Source: Heliocidaris erythrogramma
Taxonomy: Eukaryota > Echinodermata > Echinoidea > Camarodonta > Echinometridae
Assembly (NCBI GenBank): GCA_025617745.1
Contig: CM046868.1
Coordinates: 21,753,608-21,817,607, forward strand
Length of the DNA: 64,000 bases
Direction of reading: 5' to 3'
Shown here: in pieces, positions 1-11,800 of the stretch
Layout: every line of letters starts with the position of its first letter
How positions within the stretch are numbered: the first letter of the stretch is position 1
Translations under genes and position numbers: made by a program
Notes under the pieces: model-generated
Databases searched by the model: none
Told to the model about the DNA's origin: nothing
What the model saw: the letters and a program-made list of their open reading frames with translations, nothing else

Positions 1-62
1 GTAACACTTGATCCTCAATGAGACACACCAGTAACAAAGAATGCTTTGGTTCAATCTTCCTA

Positions 63-256
63 AGAGTCTAATAGGGTGTTGCAAGAAAGTTGCGATTGAT
101 TGCAAGTTGCAACTGATCGGTACTGACCAAACAAAATCAATGTTGCAAACGCATCTTCTTGAATGGGCAGACCCTGAATCATTCAGAATGGTTGTTCTAA
201 TTTGCTTTACAATTTGCAATTGATTGCAACTTTCTTGCAACATCCCATAAGACTCT
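63..256. mobile_element. Small inverted-repeat element (MITE-like)
   Basis: The two ends are near-perfect inverted copies: AGAGTC, a short variable patch, then GTTGCAAGAAAGTTGC on the left is mirrored by GCAACTTTCTTGCAAC and GACTCT on the right. The whole is about 190 bp with a short unrelated middle. The small ORF at 41-223 lies in it and is not a gene. No unambiguous target duplication could be fixed. Confidence 0.6.
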
Positions 257-2011
257 ATAATGGGAATTTGTTACAATGGAAAGTACTAAAGTATTTAATC
301 CTTTGAGACCAAAGGGTGTCCATGACTCCATTGATACCAAGTATGTGCAGCGGCTATAAAAAAAGTTTGTGATAATGATTGGGTCAAGTCAGGATCCCTG
401 GAAAGTAGATGACCATGCTGCTTTTAATGTAGCGCTGGTACTTCGTCATGTGATTGGTCATGTGATTGTGAATGAAACCATCTAGAAGTTATTGGGAAAG
501 GTGGTTAATGTAATATACATGTACATGATGGTTAAATTGCAAGGTTTTGGTACCACTACCATCAAAGTAATATCATATGTGTACCTTGCTGAAAATTACA
601 TACCGGTACAGTGAAAAGTAATGCATATGAACATGTACACAGATATGGGTAGGCCGTACATGTATGTACATGTACGGTTAAATGTTTACATGTATATTGG
701 ATGATACACATGTGTTAAAATTTTGTCGAAGTTTTAATTTGTAGTTATCAAGCAATCCTTTTCATGTGGCATTGCTAATTTGCTACTATGATATTCTTCT
801 ACACAGAAATTTTAAAAATGAAGGAGAAAGCTGACAATTGTTTTTTTTAACACCCTACATGTAGAACTCAACCTTCTCTTTAATCTGCAATGTGCGATCC
901 AACCACCTCCTCCCAACTCTTTGATTGTACTTCCCAGAAGTTGGCACAACAAAATTACCCCATACAGGTAGGCCTAATGGACTGTAACATCATGGAATAA
1001 TTCCTTGGTAACACTGACTGTGTGTAGGAGGATCACTAGTTGGAAAGCCTCTTTGCATCCTGGACAACTGTTCCTACAGTACAGAGTACAGACAGGTACA
1101 GGTGTATTGTCAACAGTAAAATCGAATGCACGTTCCTGGAGTTAGTGCGTTTGGAATCTGGATCAATACAGTGTACATGTATGTTCTTGAAATAAGAACT
1201 ATGATATTGATTCATTGAGAAACCTTTTCGAGATAATAAATTATAGCATCAAATGAATAATCGAGTTGGTTCGAGAAAACAGCTTCTAAAGTACTAAAGA
1301 TCATGAAGAATAGAATTGACTGAGTGGATAAAACTAGTCTGTAGTCTTTGATGCGAGCATATAAACATCTTCTCAAACCAACTGCTCAAGTAAAAACAAT
1401 GTAGATATACATGTAGGTCTACACTGTACATGGCATGTAACTACATGTACATGTATACACAGCACTGTACAAGCCAGCCTTTCTCTAGCATTGTGAACTG
1501 CGACTACAAAGTGTTGACTACATGCTTTTCGCTGAAATTACATACATTTTTTATCTAAAAATTAAACTAAATAAAACTTTTCTATTGATTGATTGCATTC
1601 ATTAAGTTAAATTTAGTTAACCAACTTACAACTCACAAAAAAAACCATGATTTATTGCGTTGTCTGCCCACAGTTCGTAATTTGGCAGAATGTAATAACT
1701 CCACTTTTTGAAAGGTAAAACCTGTGCATAACTATACATGTACACAGTGCTGTCGCAAAGCGGTACGGTGCTGGACAGGTTTTGTCAGTCAAATGATAAC
1801 ATTTTATACTTTATTACCTTTATTACCGGATGTACTGGAAAAATGCAGTCTGCAGTCGGGTTTCCAGATCTATCTATCATCCAGTTCATTTCTAACTTTT
1901 TGTGTCACAAATTCATGCTGTAGATAGGCTGTGTGGCAGTGTCAGTGTATCGAAGCTACATTTGCAATATCAGGAAAGTTTAATTTATTCCGACCAGGGA
2001 TGTGCATACTG

Positions 2012-2625
2012 CTAATCAGTCCAGAACTTATCCAGTCTTGCCTTGAAAGAGTTGACTGATTTAGCAGTGACGACCTCAGTTAGTAAGGAATTCCAGTCAC
2101 TCACAACTCTAATTCCGAAAGCATTTGCTCTCACTTCCAGTCTGCTCCTCTTCTGGAATAGTTTGAGAGGGTGACCACATGTTGCCTCAATAGTGACGTC
2201 TGTGAAAAACATGTCTCTGTTCACCTTGTCGATACCTTGAACTATCTTATAAGTCTGGATCATATCTCCCCTCTTCATTCTGTATACGGTAGCAGAGAAG
2301 GTAATCTTATTGCACGAAGCCTGTCCCCATAGTCTAAAGAAGCAACAGATGGAATTAGCTTTGTGGCACGTCTCTAGACTTTTTCAAGCTCCTTAATGTC
2401 TGATATAAATCTTGGGTGCCATACTGCGTTTCCATATTCTAGGACCGGTCGAACAAGAGCCTTGTGTAGTCTTACAATCATGTCTCTATCCTTGTAGATG
2501 AAAGTATGTTTAATTACAGACAGATACCCTGTGGATATTGCTTGATGGCTTGCTTGGGATTGAACTTCAACAAATCCATCCAAGCAATCGATTTCATGTG
2601 AGTATAATGTAAAATTGAGAGTTTA
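2012..2625 (-). pseudogene. Dead CR1/L2-like LINE reverse transcriptase C-terminal fragment
   Basis: Read on the minus strand, the sequence encodes the C-terminal end of a non-LTR retrotransposon ORF2: a stretch with Y-K-D-R-D, then ALVRPVLEYGNAVWHPR, then MKRGDMIQTYKIV and a final DWNSL...SVNSFKARLDKFW, ending in a stop. These are characteristic of the CR1/L2/Jockey-type tail after the polymerase motifs. The reading frame is broken by an in-frame TAG after E-L-E-K-V (near 2375) and by a change of frame between about 2280 and 2375. The upstream polymerase and endonuclease parts are missing, so this is a 5'-truncated inactive copy, as LINE insertions often are. Confidence 0.85.
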
Positions 2626-2935
2626 AACATACATTTTCAATTAATTTTGTACATAGTTTTTAGCGACATTGAGGGGTGTCACATTAAAAGTCTGTGGGTC
2701 CTTATTAGACGCCATGCGAACACGGCATCTGGTCGGGCTACATGACATGTAACAGTTGACAGTTAGTATAATAATTTCCATAAGACAAAAATACCATTAT
2801 GGCATTAAACATCACAATCATCAAGAAATTATCTGTTGAGTAAAATTACAATCCAACTAGGGCCTATAGGCATAGCAATACATGTATATCTCAAAATGCC
2901 AACTTGAAAATTTAGGATAATGCCTTTGGAACTTG

Positions 2936-2951
2936 TTGTTGTTGTTGTTGT
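2936..2951. repeat. (GTT)n microsatellite
   Basis: A short run of about five GTT units. Confidence 0.8.
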
Positions 2952-3070
2952 CTTTCATATGGGTCTGTTTCACACCCAAATGTCTCTGAGGTGATTCTCT
3001 TGCTATGTCACAACAAGGTTGATGATCTATTCTCATTCTGTGACCATTCTACTTCTACTACTAGTTCTAG

Positions 3071-3727
3071 TATGATGGGGTGACCATATTTTGCGCACAT
3101 TCAAATTTTTATTAGAAATGTGATATTCGATACTTGATTTCTCATATTCTACAATAATTTATTTATAAAGTTTTATACCAAACGGAAAGCAAAATTCTGG
3201 ACTAAAACTTGATTCAACAAGAACATTAATCGACGAAGAATTTCGGAAATATCGCGATCTCAAAACCCAGTGTCGGATCGCAACACACTGAAAAAAAAAA
3301 AGGGGCATAGAAACCACGAGACCTAAGTTCGCGCACGTAAATTAACATCTAAGTTATCCAACGTAGCGGTCCAGCAAAGGGAAGATAATTGCATCATTTG
3401 TAAGACAAAATATCATACAATCATTTGGCAGTTTGGTATCACGTTTTACCTACAACTTTGATGACATCTTCTATCAAAATGAGGATTTTTGGACCGTTGT
3501 CGGTAACTTCATATTTTTCGGAAACTGACGCAAAAAGTAGCAAAATTGCCGATATTTTGTCAATATCTTCATAATTTCTCACCCAACTTAAAAGAAAATA
3601 TAGTCCATACTAATTTTAGCTTCCTCTATCTAATAGCGCTATCAGATTTTCGAAATCTTTTGTAGTTTTTTAGATATTGCCCTGTGCGCGAACTTAGGTC
3701 ATGCGCGAAATATGGTCACACCACCAT
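3071..3727. mobile_element. Inverted-repeat element, about 650 bp
   Basis: The ends mirror each other: GTGACCATATTTTGCGCA near 3080 and GCGCGAAATATGGTCAC ending near 3719, with ATACTA/TAGTAT words just outside. A second inverted pair, CCTAAGTTCGCGCAC near 3320 and GTGCGCGAACTTAGG near 3685, lies within. There is no coding sequence, so it looks like a non-autonomous DNA element. An A-rich run at about 3289 sits inside. Confidence 0.6.
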
Positions 3728-4484
3728 ACTAACAGTAACATGACTAATCACTCAAAACATGCAAAAGCAGAGTTGTCCCAAAAATCTTCCATTTTGTGGG
3801 TCATCTTCAAATTTCAATGTTCAACTTCTGTATCTTGGATTGGAAGATATCAGAAATTAGATTTAAAATACGACCTGCAAAACGTTACATTTTCAGGACA
3901 GTCATTGGCAGCTACATTTATACAGCTGCATGACTGGACCACCCATTGCTTGACTAGCGCCGAGCGGTTTCCCGAGCCCCCAGCCTTCCGTAGCTGAGGC
4001 GACTGGGCGAGGGTAAGCTCTCGCCTAACGAACACAGACGTGACTGATGATGCTCACACGTTCTTCTTGGAAATCGGAACAAGACCATTTAAACAACGTG
4101 ACACACATAATTATCTCAAACCATAGTCATGACTTACCTAAACAATGCTCTGTGATGAATACTATTCCAAACAGCATGAAAATCACAGATTTGTATCCCT
4201 TGTAAGGAGGTTTAATTCCATCCATCTTTCCCCAAAATCGCAACTTCGTGACCGTTCTCATATGGCTACAGTACACGATTGTTGTGACTACTCACGATCT
4301 AGCTCTTGATACACGTACGATACGAGCGCGAGTCGACCACACCGTAAAACCAGCGCACGACAGTCAAATGTGGTGTCGGTGTATCAGCGATGGCCATGTA
4401 AACACAAATCAGCTGATTCTCCGTTCACTTTCTTGAAGGCACGCCACCTATCGTCAAAATGCAGTACAATTCTTTTCCGAATAA

Positions 4485-4611
4485 AATTTCATCAAACTGT
4501 CATATAGTACAAGTTCGCCGACATCCCATTGAAACACATGTTAATTTTGATACACGCGTTTCACTTGGATGTCTGTGAACTTTAATATACTTATGACCGT
4601 TTGATGAAACG
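4485..4611. mobile_element. Hairpin-forming element
   Basis: The left arm (TTTCATCAAAC.GTCATA... GACATCC...TGAAAC, 4487-4540) is the imperfect reverse complement of the right arm (GTTTCAC..GGATGTC...TATGAC.GTTTGATGAAA, about 4558-4608). Arms of about 50 bp are separated by a short loop. It is likely a short miniature element or the core of a larger one. Confidence 0.5.
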
Positions 4612-5746
4612 CTACCATCAAAATTAGACTGATTTCAGAACGTCGTGGCCAAACGGTTTTATCACACCGTTTCCTTTCTTTTCGACCATCAAAAGATAAA
4701 TACATGTACCAGAAACGAGAGGAAATGAGTCACATATGTGACACTTTTTTTATTGCCAACATTTCCTTGGTACCAATGACAAATAATTCGTGCCAAACAT
4801 CCAACAGACAATATGAACACATTTATTTTGATAAACAAAAGGCCTAATATAAAAAACCCGGGATATTTCATTTTCTTCATTTTAGATCATGGCATTGACA
4901 GAAATCTTATTATTGACACGGCCCGCCCACATCATGCTAAATTCTTTGGCGGAACAATCAATCAAACTTGTTTCAACTGATACACTAACTTTTGAGCTGA
5001 TAAAAGACAACAACAACAAAAGTCAACACGTTGATTTAACTTGTTGATGTAAACACATATTTGTTCCACTGTCATAAACCTTGAGTCCCGACAATTCAAT
5101 TACAGTCTTACATCATGCAACAAAGTTGACCTAGCTTTCGGGGAGTACTGCTGCATGAGCTGTAACGATAGCCGATCATTGTGCCGTGAAATTAATCTAG
5201 AAAAGTTATTTTGTATAAAGATTATGCCGTGTCATCTGTTTCTTGCTGTTGTTAATGGGGTTATGGATTATAATGAAAAGGGTGATGGAACTTTTTCTTT
5301 TTTCAAAGTGGGGAAATCTTCCAAAATGGGCACCCTCAGAGAAAAGGGATATAAACAAACAGAGGAAAAAATGACATACCATCAAGAATTTAGATTTGTA
5401 TAGCCCCATTACACCCTTTTATATAGCTATAACAGTACTATTTTGAACAATAACAAATAATAATGTAATGTACTTTAATGAAAGGCTGGTAAGTTTGGTT
5501 AACGCTTTGCAAGCGAGCGAAGCAAAGAAGCTACAAAAAAAAAAGACTCCTATATATCAATCTACTTTTATCTTTGAAAATAAGTTGGTTGGGGGTGATC
5601 ACATTTAGATTTAGTTTATAATTTTATTATGCACTGTATCTTTTGTTACATCACTGAACTTTGTATTTGGGGGTTTCATTGATTATAATGCGTGCCCAAT
5701 ATGACTCGATTCTTCAGTTGATTTTCCTGTTAATCTTGTATTGCTT

Positions 5747-5945
5747 GGTAAACACGATAAAATCTACTTTCGAAAAATAAACTCAAGACAATTTCAATAT
5801 CCCTGCCTATCACCTTTAGAAAATAAATGTGCGAACATTACAATGGTGTATTACATAATCCGAACCCGATTTCTATGGCCAGTACAAAGGCCTTTGAAAT
5901 TGCAGTTGAGTTTATTCTTCGAAAGTAGTTCTTATCGTGTTGGTA
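5747..5945. mobile_element. Inverted-repeat element, about 200 bp
   Basis: GGTAAACACGATAA followed by CTACTTTCGAAAAATAAACT on the left is mirrored on the right by AGTTTATTCTTCGAAAGTAG and TTATCGTGTTGGTA. Arms are about 50 bp with a few mismatches. The ORFs on both strands here are by-products of the hairpin. Confidence 0.55.
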
Positions 5946-6076
5946 GCATAAAATGCTCCTTTTATTGCTGACATGGTCTTTTTGAAAGGCCCATTGTTTT
6001 CTATCCTGATTAACCTTGACGTTCTGGCAAATGCCCTCTTTTAAAATAAAATGTGGATGATGGGCTAAACTTTGAA

Positions 6077-6841
6077 ATAAACACATCATAAAAAAATAAG
6101 TTCCCCCTAGCAAATTGACGTAACTTTTTAACGAATATGTTTTAAACAAAATCACTTGGCAGGAGTGTTCCTACACTTATTGACTAACTTCTGTGTGAAA
6201 ATGAGATTGATCCATCGAGTCATGCATGAGTGAGCACACATTAAAGGCAAAACTGTCACTTTTCAAAAGTCACAAGAGTCATTGGGATGGGGGGGGGGGG
6301 GGGTCATTTTGGCGAATTCTGTTTCTGGTGTATGTTCAGAATCAAGTGCTGTATAGTTGTCTATCATCCATCGTTAGACCCCTTCGCACCTATCCTGATA
6401 CAGTTTGGGGAGTTAGGTGAGCACAATTTTAGTGGAAAATTGCAATGTTCAACCCTCCTAAATTTCAAATTGCAAAATCCATTCGGATTATTTGAAAAAT
6501 TAGCATCAGGTATTGCTACCAAAATGTGTTGTCAATCGTTGTGCAAACACAAGAGGTATAATTATTGTCGTGTTATGGCTGAGTGAGCACACTTTAAAAT
6601 AGAGCAAGAAATGCTAAAATTCACTGTTAAAATGGCATTAAAAATGACTCCTGTGACTTATGAAAAGTGACAATTATGTGCTCACTCATGCATGACTCGA
6701 TGGATCAATCTCATTTTCACACAGAAGTTAGTCAATAAGTGTAGGAACACTCCTGCCAAGTTATCTTACTTAAAACATTTTCGTTAAAAAACGTTACGCC
6801 ATTTTGCTTTAGGGGGAACTTACTTTTTTTGTTGTGTTTAT
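6077..6841. mobile_element. Large fold-back element, arms about 200 bp
   Basis: The left arm (6077-6285) and right arm (6643-6841) are inverted copies with high identity, including a long near-identical core from CTTGGCAGGAGTGTTCC through CATGCATGAGTGAGCAC. The spacer holds a run of 15 G (6289-6303) and an extra GAGTGAGCACAC copy near 6581. The arms could pair over about 200 bp if extruded or transcribed. No transposase is present. Confidence 0.75.
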
Positions 6842-8158
6842 ATAGCAGATTATATTTTAGAGGGACAACATCAAACATCAAATTTGCCATGGATAGACTC
6901 GATGTAAACTATAAGGACACATCAGCCCCCCCCCCCCAAAAAAAAAAAAAAAAAAAATAGTGGAAATTTTACCGCATTGTGGCACTTACTCTATCGCAGG
7001 AGAGGCATTTGTTCGCTTGGAAGGACCATATTTTTTCTGGAGGAGCAGACATCAAACAATAGCAAAAAAATATTTGGTTTAGTTATATAATTGGGGAAAA
7101 CAGCAATAATGGAACAAAGCACACTAAAATAGTTGGCACATCTATATCTTTTAAAGATAAAGATCTTTGGAATTGTATAATCAGGGAGATGTCAGTTTTT
7201 CTCAATTGTATATACATAAAGGCACACCTGTTAAAGACGGGGCTCTTATTCTATTGCGAGAGGGACCATTTGTGGTCGCTGGGGAGGGGGGGGGGGGCAA
7301 CCATCGTATAAGCAAAACCCGTATCTGGCTTGGTTATACTGCATTATGTAAAGGCACACAATACAGCAATGGACCAACAGGTCGTACAGAAAGGGCATTC
7401 TTTTTATGCAACGCCCACTCCCTGCTCGTAAGTCGCTCCGAAAATACAACACGTTGTTGATTTTTTAGGTTTAAAACTTATTTCTTAGAGACTGCATGGC
7501 AGATGCATGTGGAAACCTCCTCCAAGACCTATAGTTCTTTTTCACTTTGAAAATGCAACGGCGAGATAATTTACAGGACAAATGGACAATTCAAGTTGGA
7601 TTGTCACGAGGGTGACATACCATCATTGACTCTCCTCAGACTCCTCCTATATAGGTGCTGCTATTAAAAAAAAAATGCAAAGAATATTGATTTTTCAGCC
7701 AATCAGGATCACATATTTTGGACCTGTTTTTTTATGCAAGAGGGCCCAGGTGCATTGAGGGGCATCTCCCTCCCCCGCTGCTAGCCTGCTATAGACCCCA
7801 CCCCGAGCCACTTCCTCAAATACTTTGTTTTCCTAAATTCTAATTTCATAATAACTGGAATAGTCAAATGAGTGAAATAACTTACTGTTGAGAATTGTGA
7901 AACAAATATTTAGTAAATTTGTTAAGGAACTTCATAAAAAGTGACCTTTGATTGGAATTAGAAGGGTGACCTTCGTGTATTAAAAGACTTGAAGTTTCAT
8001 AAAATTATCAGAATTGTACCCTTTTTTAAGTAGCTTATCTTTATGATAAAAAGTTGCAAATTAATCAGAAATCCTTGATGATGTCATGATGATCATGAGA
8101 GTTCTCATGATGCTATCATGCATATGGATGCGATATGTTCTCCTTTCATATTCTAGCC

Positions 8159-8597
8159 GAGGGGGAGGGGGGGGGGGCACTCGACCCCACTGACTTATTG
8201 GTAGGTATGTGCCGCTGGCAAGACATACAAAAAAGGGGGAGGGCTTCGGAATGACTATACATTTTGGAAAAAGGGGTTCTTTGGAACTGGATTATAACAA
8301 TATAAATATGGTGCTACGGAACTGGTTGTTATTGAAATATAAGGATCATCGGAACTCGTTTCCAACGTTTCACCAAAAATGATATTCTTTGAAACGGGGT
8401 GGGGCGGGCCAAAACGGCCGGAACGACGGAATGAAAAAAAAAGCGGTGCTTTGGAACTGTTTTCTCTCTTTTTTTTCTCATTTTAAGAAAAATATGGTAT
8501 GCTTTGGAACGGAAATTCGAGTGTAAATATGGGGGTCTTCTCTGCGGCACATACCCACCGCACACTATATACTGACTCCCCCCCCCCCCCCCGATCC
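8159..8597. mobile_element. Inverted-repeat element just upstream of the gene, with internal subrepeats
   Basis: GGTATGTGCCGC (8204-8215) and its reverse complement GCGGCACATACC (8544-8555) bound a middle made of degenerate subrepeats ending in CTTTGGAACTGG-like words (near 8245, 8279, 8314, 8346, 8386, 8448 and 8500). Outside them, a G11 run (8167-8177) on the left faces a C15 run (8578-8592) on the right, so the outer ends are also inverted. I remember GTATGTGCCGC ends from sea urchin repeats but cannot name the family. Confidence 0.6.
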
Positions 8598-8779
8598 TAG
8601 GATCTCTATTTCAGTGCACGCATCATTAAACCACACGCACCGACTTCCAGAGTAGTGCATATCGGTACGGTACGAGATATACATTCTTCCGGCCGTATTA
8701 TCACTGTGCATGCAGCTTGTGTGTAGTGTAGAGCATCAGCTGATCAGAGTTTCATCAATACACCTGCGATTCCAACGTC
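8598..8779 (+). promoter_or_regulatory. Probable promoter / 5' UTR region of the ADAM gene
   Basis: This is the only non-repetitive DNA between the inverted-repeat element ending near 8597 and the start codon. It is richer in CpG and mixed sequence than its surroundings. I see no clear TATA box. The transcription start cannot be placed from sequence alone, and a separate 5' non-coding exon further upstream is possible. Confidence 0.3.
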
Positions 8780-8843
8780 ATGTATTTCAAAGTCATCTTT
8801 ATCTTGGCATTATGGATGCCAATCATTGAAATACACTGCAAAG
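8780..8843 (+). CDS. ADAM exon 1: start codon and signal peptide
   Basis: It encodes 21 codons plus one base of the next. The peptide has M-Y-F-K at the N-terminus and a hydrophobic core over residues 5-16, then a polar H-C-K end, which is a good secretory signal peptide. An in-frame TGA at 8741-8743 precedes the ATG with no other in-frame ATG between, and G is at -3, so the start is well supported. The donor is AAG|GTAAGA, leaving phase 1. The open frame runs on past the donor for 70 codons, but that continuation is unlike anything in ADAMs and is intronic. Confidence 0.82.
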
Positions 8844-11800
8844 GTAAGACTAAGAGTATGATTTTGTTTGTAACGAATGTCCTGATGAAATTTGTATGTA
8901 AATCGCGCGAAATTGTAAGGGCTTTTGTGTGGTTTGCGTGGCCGGTGGATGAGGCGAGGACTTCAGTGTGGTTCCGATGTGATGCTGGCTAGCTAGCGCT
9001 AGCTCAGAAGCTGTGTCCGTTTGTCTGAAAATGATTCAATGTTTTGATAATGGTATTTATAGAAACCGGTGTATGTGGGATGTGCCAAGTGTGAATTTTG
9101 AATGGGTTACTTTCGTTGCTTAGCTTGTAAAAGTATGAACTACATCACATGTATATATATGAAACAAGACCCTTAACAATAACATGTTTAAATTTAAAAA
9201 CGAAGAATCTAACTGTCTACACTACAGATCACTTGACTATGCAGGACTTTGTTAACTGATAACCAATGGACAGTAACTTTTTTTAAATATTTATGTGTTT
9301 TATTGGATCATCAGAATCATAAATTTACAGGCAATTGTTACAGTAATTGAAAGAACAAAAACATTGATTATAAACAAAACGCTAACAAATCAAAGAAGAA
9401 AAAGAAAAGAAAAAAAAAGGTCATGGACAGTAACTTGAAGCACAAGTGGTTTTGTTGAATATAACAACATTCCATGGGTTTCAAGCCCAATCTAAATAGA
9501 CTGGTATTTTGTTTTATGATTATTAGTTCATTTCCAACACATAGGGTTAGGGTTGTGGTTAGGGTTGTGGTTAGGGTTATGTTTAAACTTAAAGTTAGGA
9601 TTATGGTTAGAATTACGATTTACAGTAGCTAAAAAAGTTAAGTCTTTGGATTTAGCTTCATTAGAGAAGCGTTGGTCAACTAATGGACATGTGGTCAACT
9701 TTTGTGGTGGGGTATTCTATAGTTGCTCCCCAACGTTAAGCAAAGGTGTCTATGTTGAATCTACCATGCTGCTTTTTTGTTGATGATAATTTGTGTAATT
9801 CCCTGTGGCTGTGCAGACATGCATGAAATGTCTAAACCATACCATGCTAAACCATACAAGTGCATTAAAATAACAAACATGCACAATCTAACTAATGATA
9901 CCTCATATATTGGTCAAGGTTACATCATTACATGTATGTATCATGTCAAATGTGTTTTGCATGATGATCTAATACAAGTGATGATCATGAACTACAATCT
10001 TTTGTTTTTTTAGTTGTAATCTAGTCTTGTGGTAGTGTGGAAGCCATTCACATGTTACAGGGGTGGATTCATGATATTGTTAAAGGGGGGGGGGGGGGGG
10101 GGTCCAATTGCCCCAAAATCTCTGACAAGCACACACATAAAAGAAGGGTTAGCAGACCAACAACAAACAGAAAAAAAGAGAGAAAAGGAAGGGGGTCAAA
10201 TTTATAAATACATTATAAAATCATATGACAAGCAAGCGAGCAAGCCAAAAAAAAATGGGGGGGGGGGGGGGGGGGGGCTGGTCCAGACCCTGTTGCCCCC
10301 TGTTTCAAACCTAAACAATAAGATGTGGCCCCTGTGTGTGTGTGTGTGTGTGTGGGTGTGTGTGCGCGTGTAATTGGGTTTTTACAAAGTTTGTCATTAT
10401 TATGAATATTATCTGGGACTGACCTTTAACATCTCAATCCGAAAGATGTGACTGAGATTCGAACCTTGGTCTGATCAGAGTAAGTGTATACATGTAGGCA
10501 AATTCAGAGAGCTGGCTGAAGACCAACTCCTGGTCCCCAGAATCCTGTACAAACTACATCAGTTTATATAGTGCTGTACAAGTCCTATCATTTGTAGTCC
10601 AATGTTTACATTTCCCTGAAATCGTATGTAAATCGTGAACCACTTGAAGCTGTGTGAATACACTGTATCTATTAGGTAGAACTGACTTTTCTTGAAAACT
10701 GTCCAAGCATGGATGATGTGGGTGTAAACACTACAATAGCTCACAGCAAAATCTTTTTGAACTACCATTTTAGTTGATGTAATTGACTCAAAGCACTGTT
10801 TTATTAGGCTAATAAACCTTTTTATGCTACAAAATTCAAGTCTTGGGGCCTAGGGCTATATCAAGGGGTATGAACTTTGTTTTTTCTCTACAAACTTATT
10901 TAGGAGAATCAGCCTTTAATTATCTGCAAGATATGTAATTATTTCAGTAATCTTGGAAATAATTTTGCTGCAAAAGCCAAAAGTTCAGGTAGATGTTGAG
11001 ATTGTCTTGTGTATTTCTTCTTCAAGAAAGACATACTGGTATCTTTTTATCTTTACCTTTTTCATATTGCATGAATGAAGATATTTGTAAGACATGTGGC
11101 TTTTATTCACTGTACTGTACATTCGGGTCCTCCTGAGCAAATCATCATTAATCATCAGGAAAATTGAAAAATTTATAGCAAAGTATGTAGTTTAAGATAA
11201 AATTTGGGTAAGCATGTCCTGCACCTTTTTGAAAAGTAAAGATAAATGAGATTTATAAACTAATTATGGGGTGATATTTTCATGGGATTCATTAGAAGAA
11301 AACTTTAAAGGCCAAGTCCACCCTAACAAAAAGTTGATTTGAATAAATAGAGAAAAATCCAACAAGCATAACACTGAAAATTTCATCAAAATAGGATGTA
11401 AAATAAGAAAGTTATGGTATTTTAAAGTTTCGCTTAACTTCGCAAAACAGTTATATGTACATCCTGCTCAGTATGCAAATGAGGGAACCAGTGACGTCAC
11501 CCACTCACTATTTCTTTTGTATTTTATTACATGAAATACGAAATATTTTAATTTTTCCTTGTTATAATGTGAAACAAGGTTTGATTCCTCGCTGAACATG
11601 TGTAATTGCCATTGTTGCAACCTATACACATTTCAATGAGAGCTTCCTAATTGTGAAATCTGCAGAAATTAAAATATTCTATATTTCACATAATAAAATA
11701 CAAAAGAAATAGTGAGTGGGTGACGTCACTGGTTCCCTCATTTCCATACTGAGCAGGGTGTGCATGTAACTGTTTCGCGAAATTAAGCGAAACTTTAAAA

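Larger units (their letters stand above)
1..8597. other. Upstream intergenic region, repeat-rich, no gene seen
   Basis: I see no credible protein gene here. The stretch holds several small inverted-repeat elements and a dead LINE fragment, listed separately. Between 480 and 720 and again between 1400 and 1460 the palindromic word TACATGTA and its relatives are dense, as is common in sea urchin DNA. 2584-3060 and 6842-8158 hold nothing recognised apart from short simple repeats, a G run at 7286-7297 and a C12/A run at about 6926-6957. No other gene's 3' end was recognised. Confidence 0.6.

Noticed and set aside
8844-8992. Continuation of the exon 1 frame to a 70-codon protein
   Set aside because: The GTAAGA donor at 8844 and the exact phase match with exon 2 explain the end; the remaining codons have no ADAM likeness.
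10057-10339. Possible hAT-like element with CAGGGGTGGATTCA end
   Set aside because: Only the left end resembles a hAT end; no convincing right end or 8-bp duplication was found.
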